A DNA stretch of 64,000 bases from Pyrenochaeta sp. MPI-SDFR-AT-0127 (taxonomy: Eukaryota; Ascomycota; Dothideomycetes; Pleosporales; Cucurbitariaceae). Under the pieces are notes generated by a model, which did not search any database, was not told the origin of the DNA, and was given only the letters and a program-made list of their open reading frames with translations. Position 1 is the first letter of the stretch, and the number at the start of each line of letters is the position of its first letter. Of this stretch, positions 35,016 through 47,655 are shown one piece after another. The position numbers and the translations under genes were made by a program. Where the stretch lies: the NCBI GenBank assembly GCA_020747015.1, contig JAGTJM010000002.1, forward strand, positions 806,001-870,000, in the 5' to 3' direction.

Positions 35016-36801
35016 ATGGCAGACCATGCGGAGCCCGCACACGAGAAGAAAGGCGCTCCCGCTCCCATAACCACCTCTCCGCTGCAGTCACTGAGCAGCT
35101 CCGTGTCATCACTAGGCCGTTCGCCACCCCCAGCCTTGAAAATGAGCCCCAGTCCTGGCCCGCAATCATCCCACCGCTCGAGCTTCGCAGAAGCCATGCG
35201 GGGAACACCCACATCACCACGCACGTCGCGACAGCCCTCGCTCACACAGCAAGCACTCCAAGACCTACTCAATAATCCACCCACAAAAGGCGGGGACCCA
35301 AAGTTCCATGGCCGCGATTGGAAGACAATCAGACTTGGAGAGATCGCTGATCCGAGCCTGGTGAGGTTTGTTGAATTCGACACCAGTGTCGAGGATGCTA
35401 CCAGCGTAAGTGGCCGTCAGTACATCTCGTTGGCGAAAGTGGAGCTTACGTTTGTAGATACTGGTTAAGCACGGTGCCCCCAACGTCGTCCTGCTGCGCG
35501 AACACGCAAACACACGCCATGCGACCGGAACCTTTGATTACAGCGACCTAAACGCGTACCTTCTCCTAGTCCTCGGCCTTGCACATCCAGATGAAGAAGA
35601 CATAGGATCATTTGATGAGCTTGCAAAGAAGGGAAGAGAAGGGAAGCCAATTCCACTCAGAGATGTAAAAGAAGTCGGCGGCAAGAAGGAGCCGTTGATC
35701 ACCTTACCGAACACAGCAGACTTGACAAAAGCCATGGAAGTCTTTGGCAGTGGAGTACATAGAGTACTGGTCGCGGAGGAGGGCACGGCAAACGTCATTG
35801 GTGTGCTTACACAACTGAGACTGGTCTCCTTTTTCTGGGAGAACCGGCAGAGCTTCCCAAGCGTGGACCAACTATATCCGCAGCTGATCAAGGACTTGAG
35901 CATCGGTTCGCAGACTGTCTTGGCGATCAAGTAAGTGCTGCTTGATTTGGAGGCACGAGGCAAGCTAATAGGAATATTCAGCGGCGACAAGCCCCTGGCA
36001 GCAGCACTTGAGCTCATGAACAACGAAGGTGTATCATCTCTACCAGTTCTCGACGCTTACAACAATGTTATTGGCAATATCTCACATGTTGACGTCCGAG
36101 TAAGCTTCCTTTCACTTGACTAGAACATTTGGTGGCTGACCAAATCATGACAGCTCCTGACAAAGTCAACATCTCTTCCACTCCTCCGCTCATCTTGCAT
36201 CCACTTTATATCTGTCATCCTATCCGAGCGAGGCGTCAACGATGGGAAAGACTCCTTTCCCGTCTTCCACGTTAATCCCTTCAGCACACTTGCGCATACT
36301 GTCGCCAAACTGGTAGCTACACGCTCACACCGTATGTGGGTCGTCGACGCGCCATCACCCGCATCCTCAGGTCCTTCAACACCAGCGTTGACACCATCTG
36401 TCCTCGTGCCTCCCTCGCCAATCACGCCTCTACCTGCTATCATGTCTGGCCCAACACCTGTCAACTCTACAGCACCCACACACCTCGCTAGCACCGGCGC
36501 CGTAGCACCTTCAATTTCTGCATCTGCAATTCCTGGAGCCAGCCTGTCTGGTAGACTGAATGGCGTAATAAGTCTCACGGATATTCTAAACTTGTTTGCA
36601 AGGGCGAGCGGTCTGCACCCGCATGATCCTGACGAAGCGAGACGTGCTAGGCGCAGGTCGAGTTCGAGCAGTATGAGGAGGAGCATGGACAGTTCGAGGA
36701 GTGAGAGTGTTAGCGGGATTGCAGGAAGGAGAGGCAGTGTAAGTGAGAGGGAGAAGAACTTGACAGGACTTGGAGTCTCGCGGGGTCGTGGCAATGCGTA
36801 A
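35016..36801 (+). CDS. SDS23: CBS-domain protein Sds23 (PP2A-type phosphatase inhibitor)
   Basis: Four exons: 35016-35405, 35458-35930, 35982-36099 and 36154-36801, giving 542 residues; all introns are GT-AG. After a Ser/Pro-rich N-terminus come paired CBS domains. Recognisable cores are DATSILVKHGAPNVVLLREH, HRVLVAEEGTANVIGVLTQLRLVSF, PLAAALELMNNEGVSSLPVLD plus NNVIGNISHVDVR, and HRMWVVDAP with GVISLTDILNLFARASGL. In the last CBS domain the two strands are separated by a long Pro/Ser/Ala-rich insert of about 70 residues. Sds23 proteins in yeasts bind and restrain PP2A/PP6-type phosphatases and affect mitotic entry, stress and nutrient responses. The architecture resembles the AMPK gamma subunit, but the SITS/Arg-rich tail and sequence favour Sds23. 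Confidence 0.88.
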
Positions 36802-39800
36802 GTCACGATAAGGAAAGGGAGAGAGAAAGCAGAAGCGAAATCCAAGAGAATCGTGGGCCAGAGATTGAAAATGTTGTCATTTATCAAGGACTTAGAGATG
36901 GCTTGTTCCTGTTTTGGCGTTAGATCGAGCATCAAGTCTGCAAGCTTTGGCGTTGACAAGGCGTTTTGTTAGTCCTGGCTGTTTCCCAAGAGGCCAAGTG
37001 CATGGGAGCGTTACTTTCCTGCATTAACCTTTATTGGGTTGCAGGCTTCTATTTTCTACACTAGGCTGGTAGAGGAAAACCCAAGATGAAATTTATTTTT
37101 TCCGTTTGGAAACATGGTTATGATGTGATACTTTGGACAAGCCTTTGGCATCCTTGTGGAGTAGGGACTTGATAATATAAGTGATTGTTTCTTGTACAGA
37201 GACTTTGTTTCTTCTTCTCCTCTCCGTGTTTGATGAACGATGTGCACAGCGATAACCCCCTGCTGTGTAAGATGGCTGTGCTGCTTGTATTTGTGTTTTT
37301 GGTGTGTATTCTGAAAGGATAACCAAGCCAGGGGTGGGTCAGACACATAAGCGCTTGAAGGAATTTGAGTGATTACTAGGAAGAATATCGTGTATTTGAG
37401 TACAAAGGCAAAACATTTTGTCCATGGTACATGACATGGTGGCGGGGTGTTTTGACAAGCATGGACAGTCCTGTGGGTTTATTGCTTCTAAATTTGCCAG
37501 ATAAAGTTTTTTTTTTTAAAGTTTTGTTTGATTCTCCGACATCTGGGATCTGTTTGTAGCAGCATCTCATCTTTGGTGAATTGTGGAGCAAACCTGAGCT
37601 GAAACGAGGTGCTCCATCGAGCGGGCGAGCGACGCTCGAAACAAATTTCGATACTTTTGTGGAGTTCTGGTACGGTCGCAAAGTGTAATTTGCTCACATA
37701 TATAGAAATGATGGGGGAAGCAGGACATGGGCAACAAACTCATTTTAGCAGTGTATGTGTGGCACGCACCCCCCCCCTCCAGTAGCCTCATGGCACTAAT
37801 GGTATTAAACTCGAGCGAATTCGGGCCGTCGCTCATTGTTCAGTGGTGGTATGCTTGGACACGGAACCCTGGGCGCACGCCATGCTGCGCTTATCGTTGC
37901 AGGAAGACGTGCGGCAGGTGTTAGAGATGGGCCGCGGCTAAAGGCGTTTCGAGATCGGCATGGAGAAGCTTCCAAATCAGTAAGTTCTGCGAGTGTGGAT
38001 GGTAAGTTTGTAGCAGTCTGGCAATGTTAGAACATGTCCATGGTCTGCGCCTTGGGTTGCTGTATGCATTGCTCAGCTCTGGTGACTGGGAAGGTCATGG
38101 TCATGGTTGCGATTGCAAGAAAGCGCGCGATGGTTTGGCCGCAAGCCATTCAATGATGTGAAGCTCTGTGGCGCGGTGATGGTCATGGCAGAAACGGGCA
38201 ACTGTGGAGGGCTTAAGGTTTCGCCAATCGCGGCCGGGCGGAGCGTATCGTCGGGAAATGGTGGCCACAGAATGTCCAATATATCCATGTGGATGTTGAA
38301 GGAAAGGATCAGTAGACATTGAAGGTAAAATGCAAGTCAGAGAGAGAGAGAGAGAGAGGTCCTGGCGCAAGCCTGAGGCGCGGCAGATGCAGTTGAAGGT
38401 CCTGAATGCAGGGCGGATATGTTAGTGTGTGTGAGGTTAGTGGTTAAATGGGTCAAATATAGCCGGGCGGGAGAGGAAGGCGAAAGCAGGAGAAGGAAAA
38501 GAGAGAGTGGACGAGCTCTTCATGTAGGCAGTGGGCAGGTGTACAAAGGCTGCAATCCTTCAGGTGCTTGAGTGGAAAGTGTCTTCGTTTTTCGGATATG
38601 AAGTCTGATTCAGCAGGTGCAGGTGAGGGAGTAAGAATGGTGAAGAAGATGGAGGGATGTTCCCTGTTTGGGGCATTCTGGGGGGTAACGAGGCGCTTAG
38701 CCAGGTACCATCTGAGTGCCCGGAGAGATTCCGCCAACTAGCCGCAGTGCCGGTATCAAGAGCGTCGAGGACCGGGCAAATCGCCATGGAATCAATATTG
38801 GGATTACGCCAGCCCTGGTTCTATTGGGAGCGTCAGAGAGGCTGCTGGGGATATCCCTCGACGCCGTTTGCCGTGTGGGTTGGAAGACGCAGTGGTCCCG
38901 GCGGTCGGTGCTGGCAGTCGCACCAAAGCTGCGGAGAAGAATTGGAAGAACAGAAGAAGAAGAAGAAGCCAAAGAAGCAGCCGGATGAGCATGCAGGAAT
39001 GCAGGCATGCAGGAACGCGGACAGCTACGGGCCTGGTGAGCGACTCGTCGTCTCAAGCTATGCAGGCGGCGTGCAGGGCGCAGGCAACCCAACGCCCACC
39101 GCGACCATCCAGTGCCGTGTCGTTGACGACGTTGGGCTCGTTTTCCTCGCGACTGCAATATGCTCGGACGCTGGCGGAATTCTTTGTCTATCCCGTCCAT
39201 CTTGTCTAATTCTTGTCGACTGCCGGTTGCTGGGAGAGCCGTTCTCTCGTGGGCCCGCGCAGCCAATCACGCGGCGGGCTGGCCGGGGCTGCTCATCTCG
39301 CGCAACCCGCCTTGTCCCCCACCCACCAAAAGCTCCGTGGTGGAGCTCGACATACCGACGTGTCAACGTGGCGAGTGGGTGGCCAGCGTCCGAATTGGCC
39401 TGTCGACCACAGGAACCGGGGGATGGATGTCGTTTACTGCTCCCCTGAAGCGAACAGCGGGACCGAGCTCGACATGCAGCAGCCAGCGCCCGTCCCTGAT
39501 TCGCCAGACTCGCCCAACGCAAGAGTTTCAGGAGGTGATACCGCACTGGTGCGCACAAAAGAAACCACTTCTGCTCTGCTGCATCCCGACGCCATTGACT
39601 CGCGGCCGTCATCTACCAGATTTATTGGCCGCAGGGGTTCCTGTCCCCCAGGATTGTCACCCTCACCCTCTCTTGCTGCACCGACGTCTGCAAACTTCCT
39701 AGCCCGCAACCTTCTCCTGCATTACCCTCGTCCAACATTCCTCGCCGCCGGAGGGTGCCCTCTCGTCCACCACGCCCTCTACTCGAACCCCTACTCCCCC

Positions 39801-40316
39801 CTACCGTGTGCCCATCTTACCATAGCACTTGCCCTCCGCCAGCCCCGGCCCTAGCTCTGCACCGATCCGCAGTCGTGCTCCACTAGCTCGCCCGTGGCTC
39901 TTTTTGGCTTTGTTCCTGCTCCATCACCAACACCGACTGTCAGAGACAATTCCCACCCCCCCCCTGAAAACGACACCAGGGCCGAGTCCCGCAGTAAACA
40001 GTGCAAACTCAGTTTAGGCCGCTGTTTCTTGCGCGTATCATGCCACTACCGCCCGCCTTAATTCAATAATAGTAGTATCAAGTGCCGAGCGCCGCGCGCT
40101 GCTTCAACGCTTCCACAAACGGCGCATACGTAGCAACCCGCCAGCGAGCTACTCCCTCCCGCAGTCCTGCGCGTGCCACCGGCTGCCACGAGAAGCACTT
40201 GGAGTACCTGCACCCTTCCCATTCTGCCGCTGCTTGGCTGGCCCCGGAGAATGCTCCAGCTCCCAGGCGTGGAGTGCTCCCTACCCTGACTGCCAAAACC
40301 ATAGACACCACAAACG
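36802..40316. other. Intergenic, about 3.5 kb
   Basis: No recognised gene. The right half (38.6-40.3 kb) is G+C-rich and contains long overlapping open frames on both strands without domain features, as expected from composition. It is probably a long promoter and 5' leader for the Arf exchange factor gene. An AG dinucleotide repeat lies at 38339-38358 and a C-run near 37768. Confidence 0.4.
38339..38358. repeat. AG microsatellite (10 units)
   Basis: Ten perfect AG units within the intergenic region about 2 kb before the Arf exchange factor gene. Confidence 0.9.
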
Positions 40317-43300
40317 ATGCACGACTTCACGCGCGCCGATGACTCCCGGCCAACTACGCCGACCGGGCCCTCGAGAACCTTCAAGCCTACTGGGCCCATG
40401 CGACCCCTCAACACCGACCAGCCCAAGCAGGAGACCTTCTTCGACGATGCCACCCCCGTAGACCGACTGAGGGCTCACGACCTCGACCAAGACCAGCTCC
40501 GCGACTCCCACGATCTTTCGTTCGCCGAAGGTGCCACGGTAAGGGACTCGGTCGTAGACAACATGCTGCTCTCCCTCGACCAGTTCTCCACCGGCCACAT
40601 GTTTAGCAACACGGGCCCCCAATACTCAAACTATGGCGAAGACGACTCGTTCCTCAGAGACAATTCCTACCGGCCCCCGGGCATACGAAATCGCGGCCAC
40701 ACCCATACATCGTCACGCTCGTCCGACTACGACCTCCACCCCGAAGACCCCTCTCGCTACGCTAACCAGCACTCTCGCACCCGCAGAAGCAACAGCAGCA
40801 ATAACATTAGCACACCCATCAGTAGAAAGGGGAGCGTGCGAGATGTCTACCCCAGCAGGCAGGCGAATGGCCCATACGGCCAGCATCAGCAGACAGGGCA
40901 TTTACGAGGCGCAGGCAAGAAAAGCAGCAAGGGAAGCGGCTCTTCAAGCATGGACTTTGGACAATCAGGGCTCCTGGGAACTCAGCGTCTAGGCTTTGGG
41001 AAGCGGTCCGCCAGTTTTGACCACAGCAACGCGAGTGATCGGACCAGAATAGCACCCCTCAAAGTAGAATCTGTGCTGGATAGGGGTAGGATGGCATACC
41101 AGAACTATCCAGACGACTATGATGCGGCACCGGAGCCTACAATCCCAGCTGGTCCCCGGAGGCTACAAGAGACACCGCAGTCGCCGGCCGCGTACCCTCC
41201 TCAGCCCTCATACGCACCCCCACAAGCTCCAGGGCCTCGTCGGAGGGGGAGTCTTCGCTCCAACACAAGTTACAAGACGCTGCGGAAGAACAAAAGCCAG
41301 CCAGAACCCAATATGAGAGCTCAGGCGCAAGAGTTTGTCAATGCCAGCACATTGCGAGACCTGCCCCCAGTTCCCTCATTCCACGATCCAACCGCCCCAT
41401 CGCCGACCGTGGCTACACGCAAGCCTCAGTTCCCATCGCAAGCTCCGGCAACAGCTCCACCGAAAGAGAAACCTGGGTTCTTCAGACGCGTTTTCGGCGG
41501 TGGTTCCTCGAAAGCGCAAACCCAGAGCCCCAGCTCTTCGAATGCATTGCACAACTCACTAGCAGAATCGTCTCCAGCTTCCACCAAGCAAAGACCTCCG
41601 GATATCGATTCCATTTATTCTCAAGCTCGACCACGTACTACGCCGAATAACAACAATAACAATCATATTGCTAGTCAGCTGAAGTCTCTGCCAAAGCCTC
41701 CGCAATCTGCCTCGGGTCCCTCGCGGGAGCCACAACAGCTCGCTCCGCCAGCTCTTGCGAAGAAGCCATCATCATTCTTCCGGCGCAGGAAGAAATCCGT
41801 GTCTGAAACGACAAAGCCGCCCATCATGGCTCTAGACTTTACACCGCCTCCCAAGCCAGTGTTGCCTGCACAACCCAGCCCAGGCGTGAGCAGTTTGCGC
41901 AAGGTTATGAACCCGTATCTTACCGAGACTGGGCGCGTAGGTGACCAGCTTTCTGATACCCAAGAGCAACAATCGGCCGAGGACGAGGCGAATGGCGAGC
42001 GACCGCATGGATTCTCGCCGGGCTACAAGCCCCACAGGGATGCAACCGTCCGCACGGTGAAACTTAGTTCGCATGGAGACGACATGACACCTCCATCATC
42101 ACGAGGCGAGCAGTTCAAGTCCCCGCACTTGGCCAATGCAGATAGCCCCAAGTTGAGGCTGAAAATGAAGCATGGCAAGGCGCCCGTGTCATCTTCGCAC
42201 GAGGATACCTTCCTTGCCGACAGCAGTAGCTGCAACGAGGACCGCAGCGGCCGCGCGACACCCACGGGTGTGCGCGGTGGCAAGGATGAAACCCGAAAGA
42301 CTGGCTCCTGCCCCACTTCGTCTTCACTCAATCATTCTGGGGCAGAGGGGAGGAGCGACCGCAAAGCAAATGGCGACCAGCGGGCTGAGCTGCTCTCACC
42401 CACCAGCCAAGCAATGTCTGGCAGTGGATCAGCGTCGCAGTCCGCTTCAGAGGTCGAGGATGAGGGCTGGCTCATCACCGAACCAACAAGAAAGGAACAA
42501 TCTTCGATACGCAGTACAAGTGCAGCTGCAAAGCGTGTGTGGCTCGACACTACGCTACCGCCCAGCAAGCTCGCTGACACGGCCGACGACCTCAAGCTGC
42601 CCTTGGAAGGCGCCCACTCATCACAGCAGTCGCTCGAGAAGCTGTCTCCCATCACCCCGGATGCTGTCTCTCCAACGTCCCCCAATGACGTGTTCCATTC
42701 TGCGACAAGTCTGCCTATAGTCCAGGTCGAAAGTCGTGAATCTGACACAATGCCCGCCATTGTTGAAGACCGCTCCCTGCAAACCGAGCCTACGGATGTC
42801 GACCGGGAACGTGCTCTCCAAATCTTCAACGGTGATGACTCGTCCATCCTGAAAGCTCAGGCTGCTACCGTGCTTGGCGATTTCTCTTTGACCGGTACGC
42901 GCACTCGAAAGGCTTTCATGGATCTTTTCGATTGGACAGGCTTCAACATTCTCGGTGCCATGCGCGACATGTGTAGCAAACTCGTCCTCAAGGCCGAGAC
43001 ACAGCAAGTTGACCGTATCCTCATGAGCCTCTCGGAGCGTTGGTGCGAATGCAACAGCAGCCATGGGTTCAAAGCAGTTGGTGAGTTGACGCCCCTGACG
43101 CGTCGAAGACGCAAACTAATTCTATCGTAGATGTTGTTCACACCATTTGCTACTCCATTCTACTTCTCAACACAGACCTGCACCTTGCTGATATCGAGTC
43201 GAGGATGACCCGCGGCCAGTTCGTCAGGAACACGCTTCCGACTGTCCTCCGAGTTTGTCAAGATGCAGTCAAGGCTGCAGGAGGTGAGACATTACGGCCG

Positions 43301-45213
43301 CAGTCTACCCACTTCAGGAGAGGTTCACTTCCTTGGAACGATCGATCTGAGCCTGCCTCGCCTGGTGCTGATGCCACTACCTTCCCGACAGATGTATCAG
43401 AGGAGCCTGCACAGGATAAGAGGACGCGCAGTCGTTTGTCCATCAGACCGCCCGCTAGAAGCGGTTCCGAGGGTCTACACTCCGTTGACTCGGCCACATC
43501 GGAATCCAATACGCTTGTCAACAGCCCGTACAATGGCCCCATGCGAGGCTGGGAGTTCCAAATCGAGACCGTGCTCAAGGAATTCTACGACTCGATTCGA
43601 AAACAGCGCTTGCCCCTCCACGGTGCCCCTGATCTTGTTGTTCACCATCAGCCATCATCTAACAACTTGTCGGTTAGCAACATGTTACGTCGTACACCAA
43701 GTGTGCTGAGCAAAGCACCCTCGGACAGTATGAGCTATCGTGGCCGGCCACAGGGCGACTTTCGCAGTGTGGGTGCCCGCTGGGCTACGAAGAATCGATC
43801 GAGGCAAAAATTATACCCTTCGTCTACAGTGGCATCAAGCCGGACCAGCCTTGACGATGGCTCTGTGTGGAGCCCTACCGGGTCCAGCACCTGGAGTCGC
43901 TATTCCTATGGCAAGACAGGAACATCAATGTCTATGGACTCTCTAGGTTCCCACTTCGCTGCTGGTGACTATCAGCAGGCGATTGGGTTTGCCAACGCTC
44001 TCAGTCAAGCCATCATCCGCGAGGAGGGAATGACTATCGCCAGCGACGAAGAATTTACCCGCGTGGCGCCTCTCTTGGAAGACGAGACGTTGGAACTAGC
44101 AGGAGCCCCTTGGGCCAAGGAAGGCATTCTGAAGCATAAGCATCATCTGGAGTCTGTTGACAAAAAGGCCAAGGACCGGGCGTGGAGCGAGTGTTTTGCG
44201 GTGGTTGAAAAAGGTTACATGCGCCTCTTCTCCTTTAGCATGAACTCGAAATCAGTACGAAACAAGAGCAGGCTTCGGCCGTCAGCTGGCAGCGTTGTTG
44301 GCGGTGGTAATTGGATGGACAATGCGGAGGCGCTCGACAGCTTCCCTCTCCGACAGACAATCGCCAGTGCGCTACCGCCCCCAGGATACTCGAAATCCAG
44401 GCCCCATGTATTTGCCTTGTCGCTCCCGACTGGTGCCGTTCATCTTTTCCAAGTGGGAACACCGGACATTGTTCGCGAATTTGTCTGTACGGCCAACTAT
44501 TGGTCTGCCAGGCTGTCCAAGGAGCCCCTGACCGGCGGTGTTAGCAGTATGGAATATGGCTGGGGCGAGAACGTCATCAATCCAGCTTTGATCCGACGAG
44601 ACAGCACGCCATCAGTACAAGGCCATATGCCTCGTCCTAGTGTGGCAAGTTCACTGCGCAGCTCCATGGATCACGCAACCGGTACTCCCAAGGCTAGGCT
44701 GCCTGGTGACAAGGTTAACCTTTCTGATTGGAGCCCGCCAACGTCAAGCATGATGGCGAGTAACTTGATGGAGGTAGATCAACTACGGGCCCTCACGAAC
44801 TATGTCAAGAATATTGAAGGAGAACTGGGGCACCACAACGAATTGCGGGCGCCTTTGCTCATAGCAGTATGTTATCGCGCCAGCTTCTATCCGTACTCTC
44901 TGCTAACACATGGTAGTTCTCTCCTCGCCATCCCAACGCAGCCCGAGCCATGGCCAACTGGGAACGCAAGTCTCAATATCTCTTGAGGGAAATTGTCAAG
45001 TTTCGTACTTACATCGACACGCTAACCACTGCGCAAATTCAAAAGCAGAAAATCTACGCAGAGCGTGAAGCTCTCGAAGAGAAAGAGCGAGATATGGATG
45101 GCCCTGTGGCCCAGGGCCAAGAACCTACTGAAGACGGTGCGAAAGAAGCCCTGACAGCTTCCGAACCCATCAAGAACCCACCCCTCACACCAGCTTTCCT
45201 TTTGCACCCATGA
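40317..45213 (+). CDS. Arf guanine nucleotide exchange factor with Sec7 and PH domains (EFA6/Yel1-like)
   Basis: Three exons, 40317-43080, 43131-44866 and 44917-45213, giving 1598 residues. The first 800 residues are disordered and Ser/Pro-rich, with several basic and Pro-rich patches. The Sec7 domain starts near residue 830. It has the glutamic-finger region LKAETQQVDRIL and, across the first intron, ICYSILLLNTDLHLADI…MTRGQFVRNTL. A PH domain follows at about 1245-1400 (EGILKHKHHLES…WSECFAVVEKGYMRLFSF). A helical C-terminal module (LRALTNYVKNIEGELGHHNELRAPLL and ANWERKSQYLLREIVKF) is shared with EFA6/PSD and yeast Yel1. The order Sec7-PH-coiled coil supports that family over Gea/Sec7. Expected role: activating Arf6/Arf3 at the plasma membrane for polarity and endocytosis. 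Confidence 0.9.
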
Positions 45214-46417
45214 ATCACTGTCCGTTTCAAAGACTGACGGATAGTTTTTGTTTTTTTCTGATTAGGTCTTACACCACTTCAACGAACGGTGCAGCGTTTG
45301 CGACTTCTCCACTCGTCGAGACCTTGTTTGAGACAGCGTCCGCATTCGGTGGCATAATGCCCTATATCCATTTGTAATATCTACGATTTTTCTTTTCTCT
45401 TGAGCGCTCGGTATGTTGACGACATTTTCACTTCTACGTCTGATAGCATTGGGAGCGGATCGACGAAGCGCCATGTACGACTTTTCAGATGCTTACTCGA
45501 TGGTTGGGCCTAATGGTTGAGCCATGCTGCATATTTAGTTCATCTTCAGTCACGATGCATAGGGCTGGAGTATTCTTGCATGATTTGATGGTTTCTGTCT
45601 CTAGAAGTAGAGGACAAGAATGGGAACGGGATTGCTTTGAACCTAGTAGCCCATGGTTTGCAATTGAGTTGGCCAAACTTACAATTGACGTCAATACAAG
45701 ATTCTATTTTAATGACCGTTGTATGACCGCTTTTTTCCAGCTCCAAGTGTCCAGGCGCAGTATTCGTCGGAAAGGCGAGTCCAACGGTTCATGACCACCA
45801 AATGGGGCTTACGTTTTGCATTTGGTATTTTCAGCTCCATCAGCCTCTGTGCAGCGTCGTTGCTGCATGCGTGCCGACTGACCATTTAGCTCGACGGGCA
45901 AATGTAGCATTCTTCAATCCCCATTGCGCCTGACGCCAGCCATTAGTGAAGGGTCGTTGAAGTCTCCGACCCCAATCATGAGGCCAAGATTCGGTCTTCG
46001 CCGTTGGTGCGCAGTGTCCGACGCAAGCCACGGCAGTTCCGTGCATTTGGGCTGGACCTCTCTAGCGTCATGAGCATGCAGAAGCGTACACCAAAGCGTA
46101 CCCTCGCGTACAGCATGGGGAACCAAAGGGGAAAGCTGAGATGGAGCGGGTGGGCTTTTTGCCTATCGCAACAGGCTCCGCAGGGAAGATTTGATGCACT
46201 TTGGTATGGTGTGGCTAGGCGAGGGGGGCAGCTGTGCAAAAGACGTGCAGCAGGGTGCATAGAGCTTTACCGCATCTTTAAGCGTCGACTTGTGTGAGTA
46301 TCTACTTTCAGACCCCTTGCTGGCGGGAACAAAAGAAGTATTTCTGCAAAGGTGGGTCGGTGAGCGTTTGCCCACCAGCGGGTGCAGCATATCATCATGT
46401 GCGCTTGGCGTACTGTG

Positions 46418-46481
<64 letters not shown>

Positions 46482-47655
46482 CAAGGCGGCGGTTCATAAC
46501 AAGGTATTTTGTGAGAGCCATTGGGCATAGAGAAAGCGATCATCAATGAATGCGTGCTTCTACGCTGCACCTTGGTGAATAATGGACCATGTAGTGGCAT
46601 ACGGGCACCAGGAGAGCAGAAACAGTCGCTGGACCCTTGGGTTTCGGTGTTGCCGCTTCGCGTAGCCTTGTCCCATCCCACGCGACCCCCAGCCACCAGA
46701 GAGGCTTGACGAAATGCCCAATTCATTTTCAGCGTCCAAATTAAGCTGGACAGACAGGCGAATGGGGATGCAGAAGGGGATCAAGATGCGGAACCGGGGT
46801 CGTGCCGTGCATGTGTGGAGCGGGAGGGAGACACGTAGGGATGGGTGGAGATGAACTGCTTTCTTCGAGGGAATCACGAATGCCTGGCCGACTGTAGCAT
46901 GGAATGGGCAGCAACTTCGATGCGTCAGGCCAGAGGCAAGGGGGCACAACAGATGTTCAAGCGCCATTGGCATGCAAAGGCTGCTTCTGCCTCCTCTCGT
47001 GGCTGTCGACTGGGTGGACACGCGAAGCTGCAGGACGAACTAGAGTCATTGAACCTTTGGTCTCATCCACGAGGCGATGCCGCAAGCCATCGACCCACAT
47101 CGTATTATGCCCTCTGCTTGACGCGTCCGTCCCGAGCGACCATGTTTTATTCCTTTTGATCATCTCCGCCCTAACCTATGTGCATGTCCCCCTGATTTCC
47201 CAGATTCCCTATTTCTCCAGAGATCAGCACCCGCGCTTCTACTTTGGTAGTCGACGGTTTTATTCCTTGGTCCAGAAAGAACAATCACAGAGCGTCAAGA
47301 CGGGTGACGGGGCCCAGATTCTTGGAGTTCTCGTTCGGTTCGGTTGTCAGACTCTCTCAGCCTTAGATCTTACTCACCAACCAAATCGACCCCGCGCTAT
47401 ATAACGATTCTTTCGACGTGCTTCCCAGCAGTCAGCCGCACTCTGAATACAACACGGCAGCTTCCAGCGTTCATCTCCCGCTTCCTACTCCTCACCTTTG
47501 AATCTGCGCTTCGACACACTACCTGGACCGTCAGCGAGCAAGCTCCATAAAAGGCATCCAGCCGCCGATCGCTCACGCTATCTCGGCTTCTCCGCTACCG
47601 CCACGCGCGAACACCACCTGCAAACATTGCGACCTACACATATTCCTAAACCGCC
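45214..47655. other. Intergenic, about 2.4 kb, upstream of the metacaspase gene
   Basis: No recognised gene. Several frames of 60-190 codons occur but lack domains; the longest on the minus strand contains a Leu-Ser run created by the AG repeat. The last 500 bp, with CT-rich tracts and short direct leader motifs, is likely the metacaspase promoter and 5' UTR. Confidence 0.4.
46421..46478. repeat. AG microsatellite (29 units)
   Basis: A perfect, uninterrupted AG run of 58 nt, about 1.2 kb before the metacaspase start. A length this great suggests it varies between strains. Confidence 0.95.

Noticed and set aside
34727..35383. 218-codon minus-strand frame
   Set aside because: Antisense to SDS23 exon 1 and leader; no recognisable features.
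35016..36801. Interpretation as AMPK gamma subunit (Snf4)
   Set aside because: Both have four CBS domains, but the long Ser/Pro N-terminus, Ser/Arg tail and core sequences fit Sds23 better.
38657..39448. 263-codon open frame on + upstream of the Arf exchange factor gene
   Set aside because: Lies in G+C-rich sequence where frames on both strands are open at once; no domain and unlikely composition.
46163..46726. 187-codon minus-strand frame with a long Leu-Ser run
   Set aside because: The run is simply the AG microsatellite translated; no domain elsewhere.
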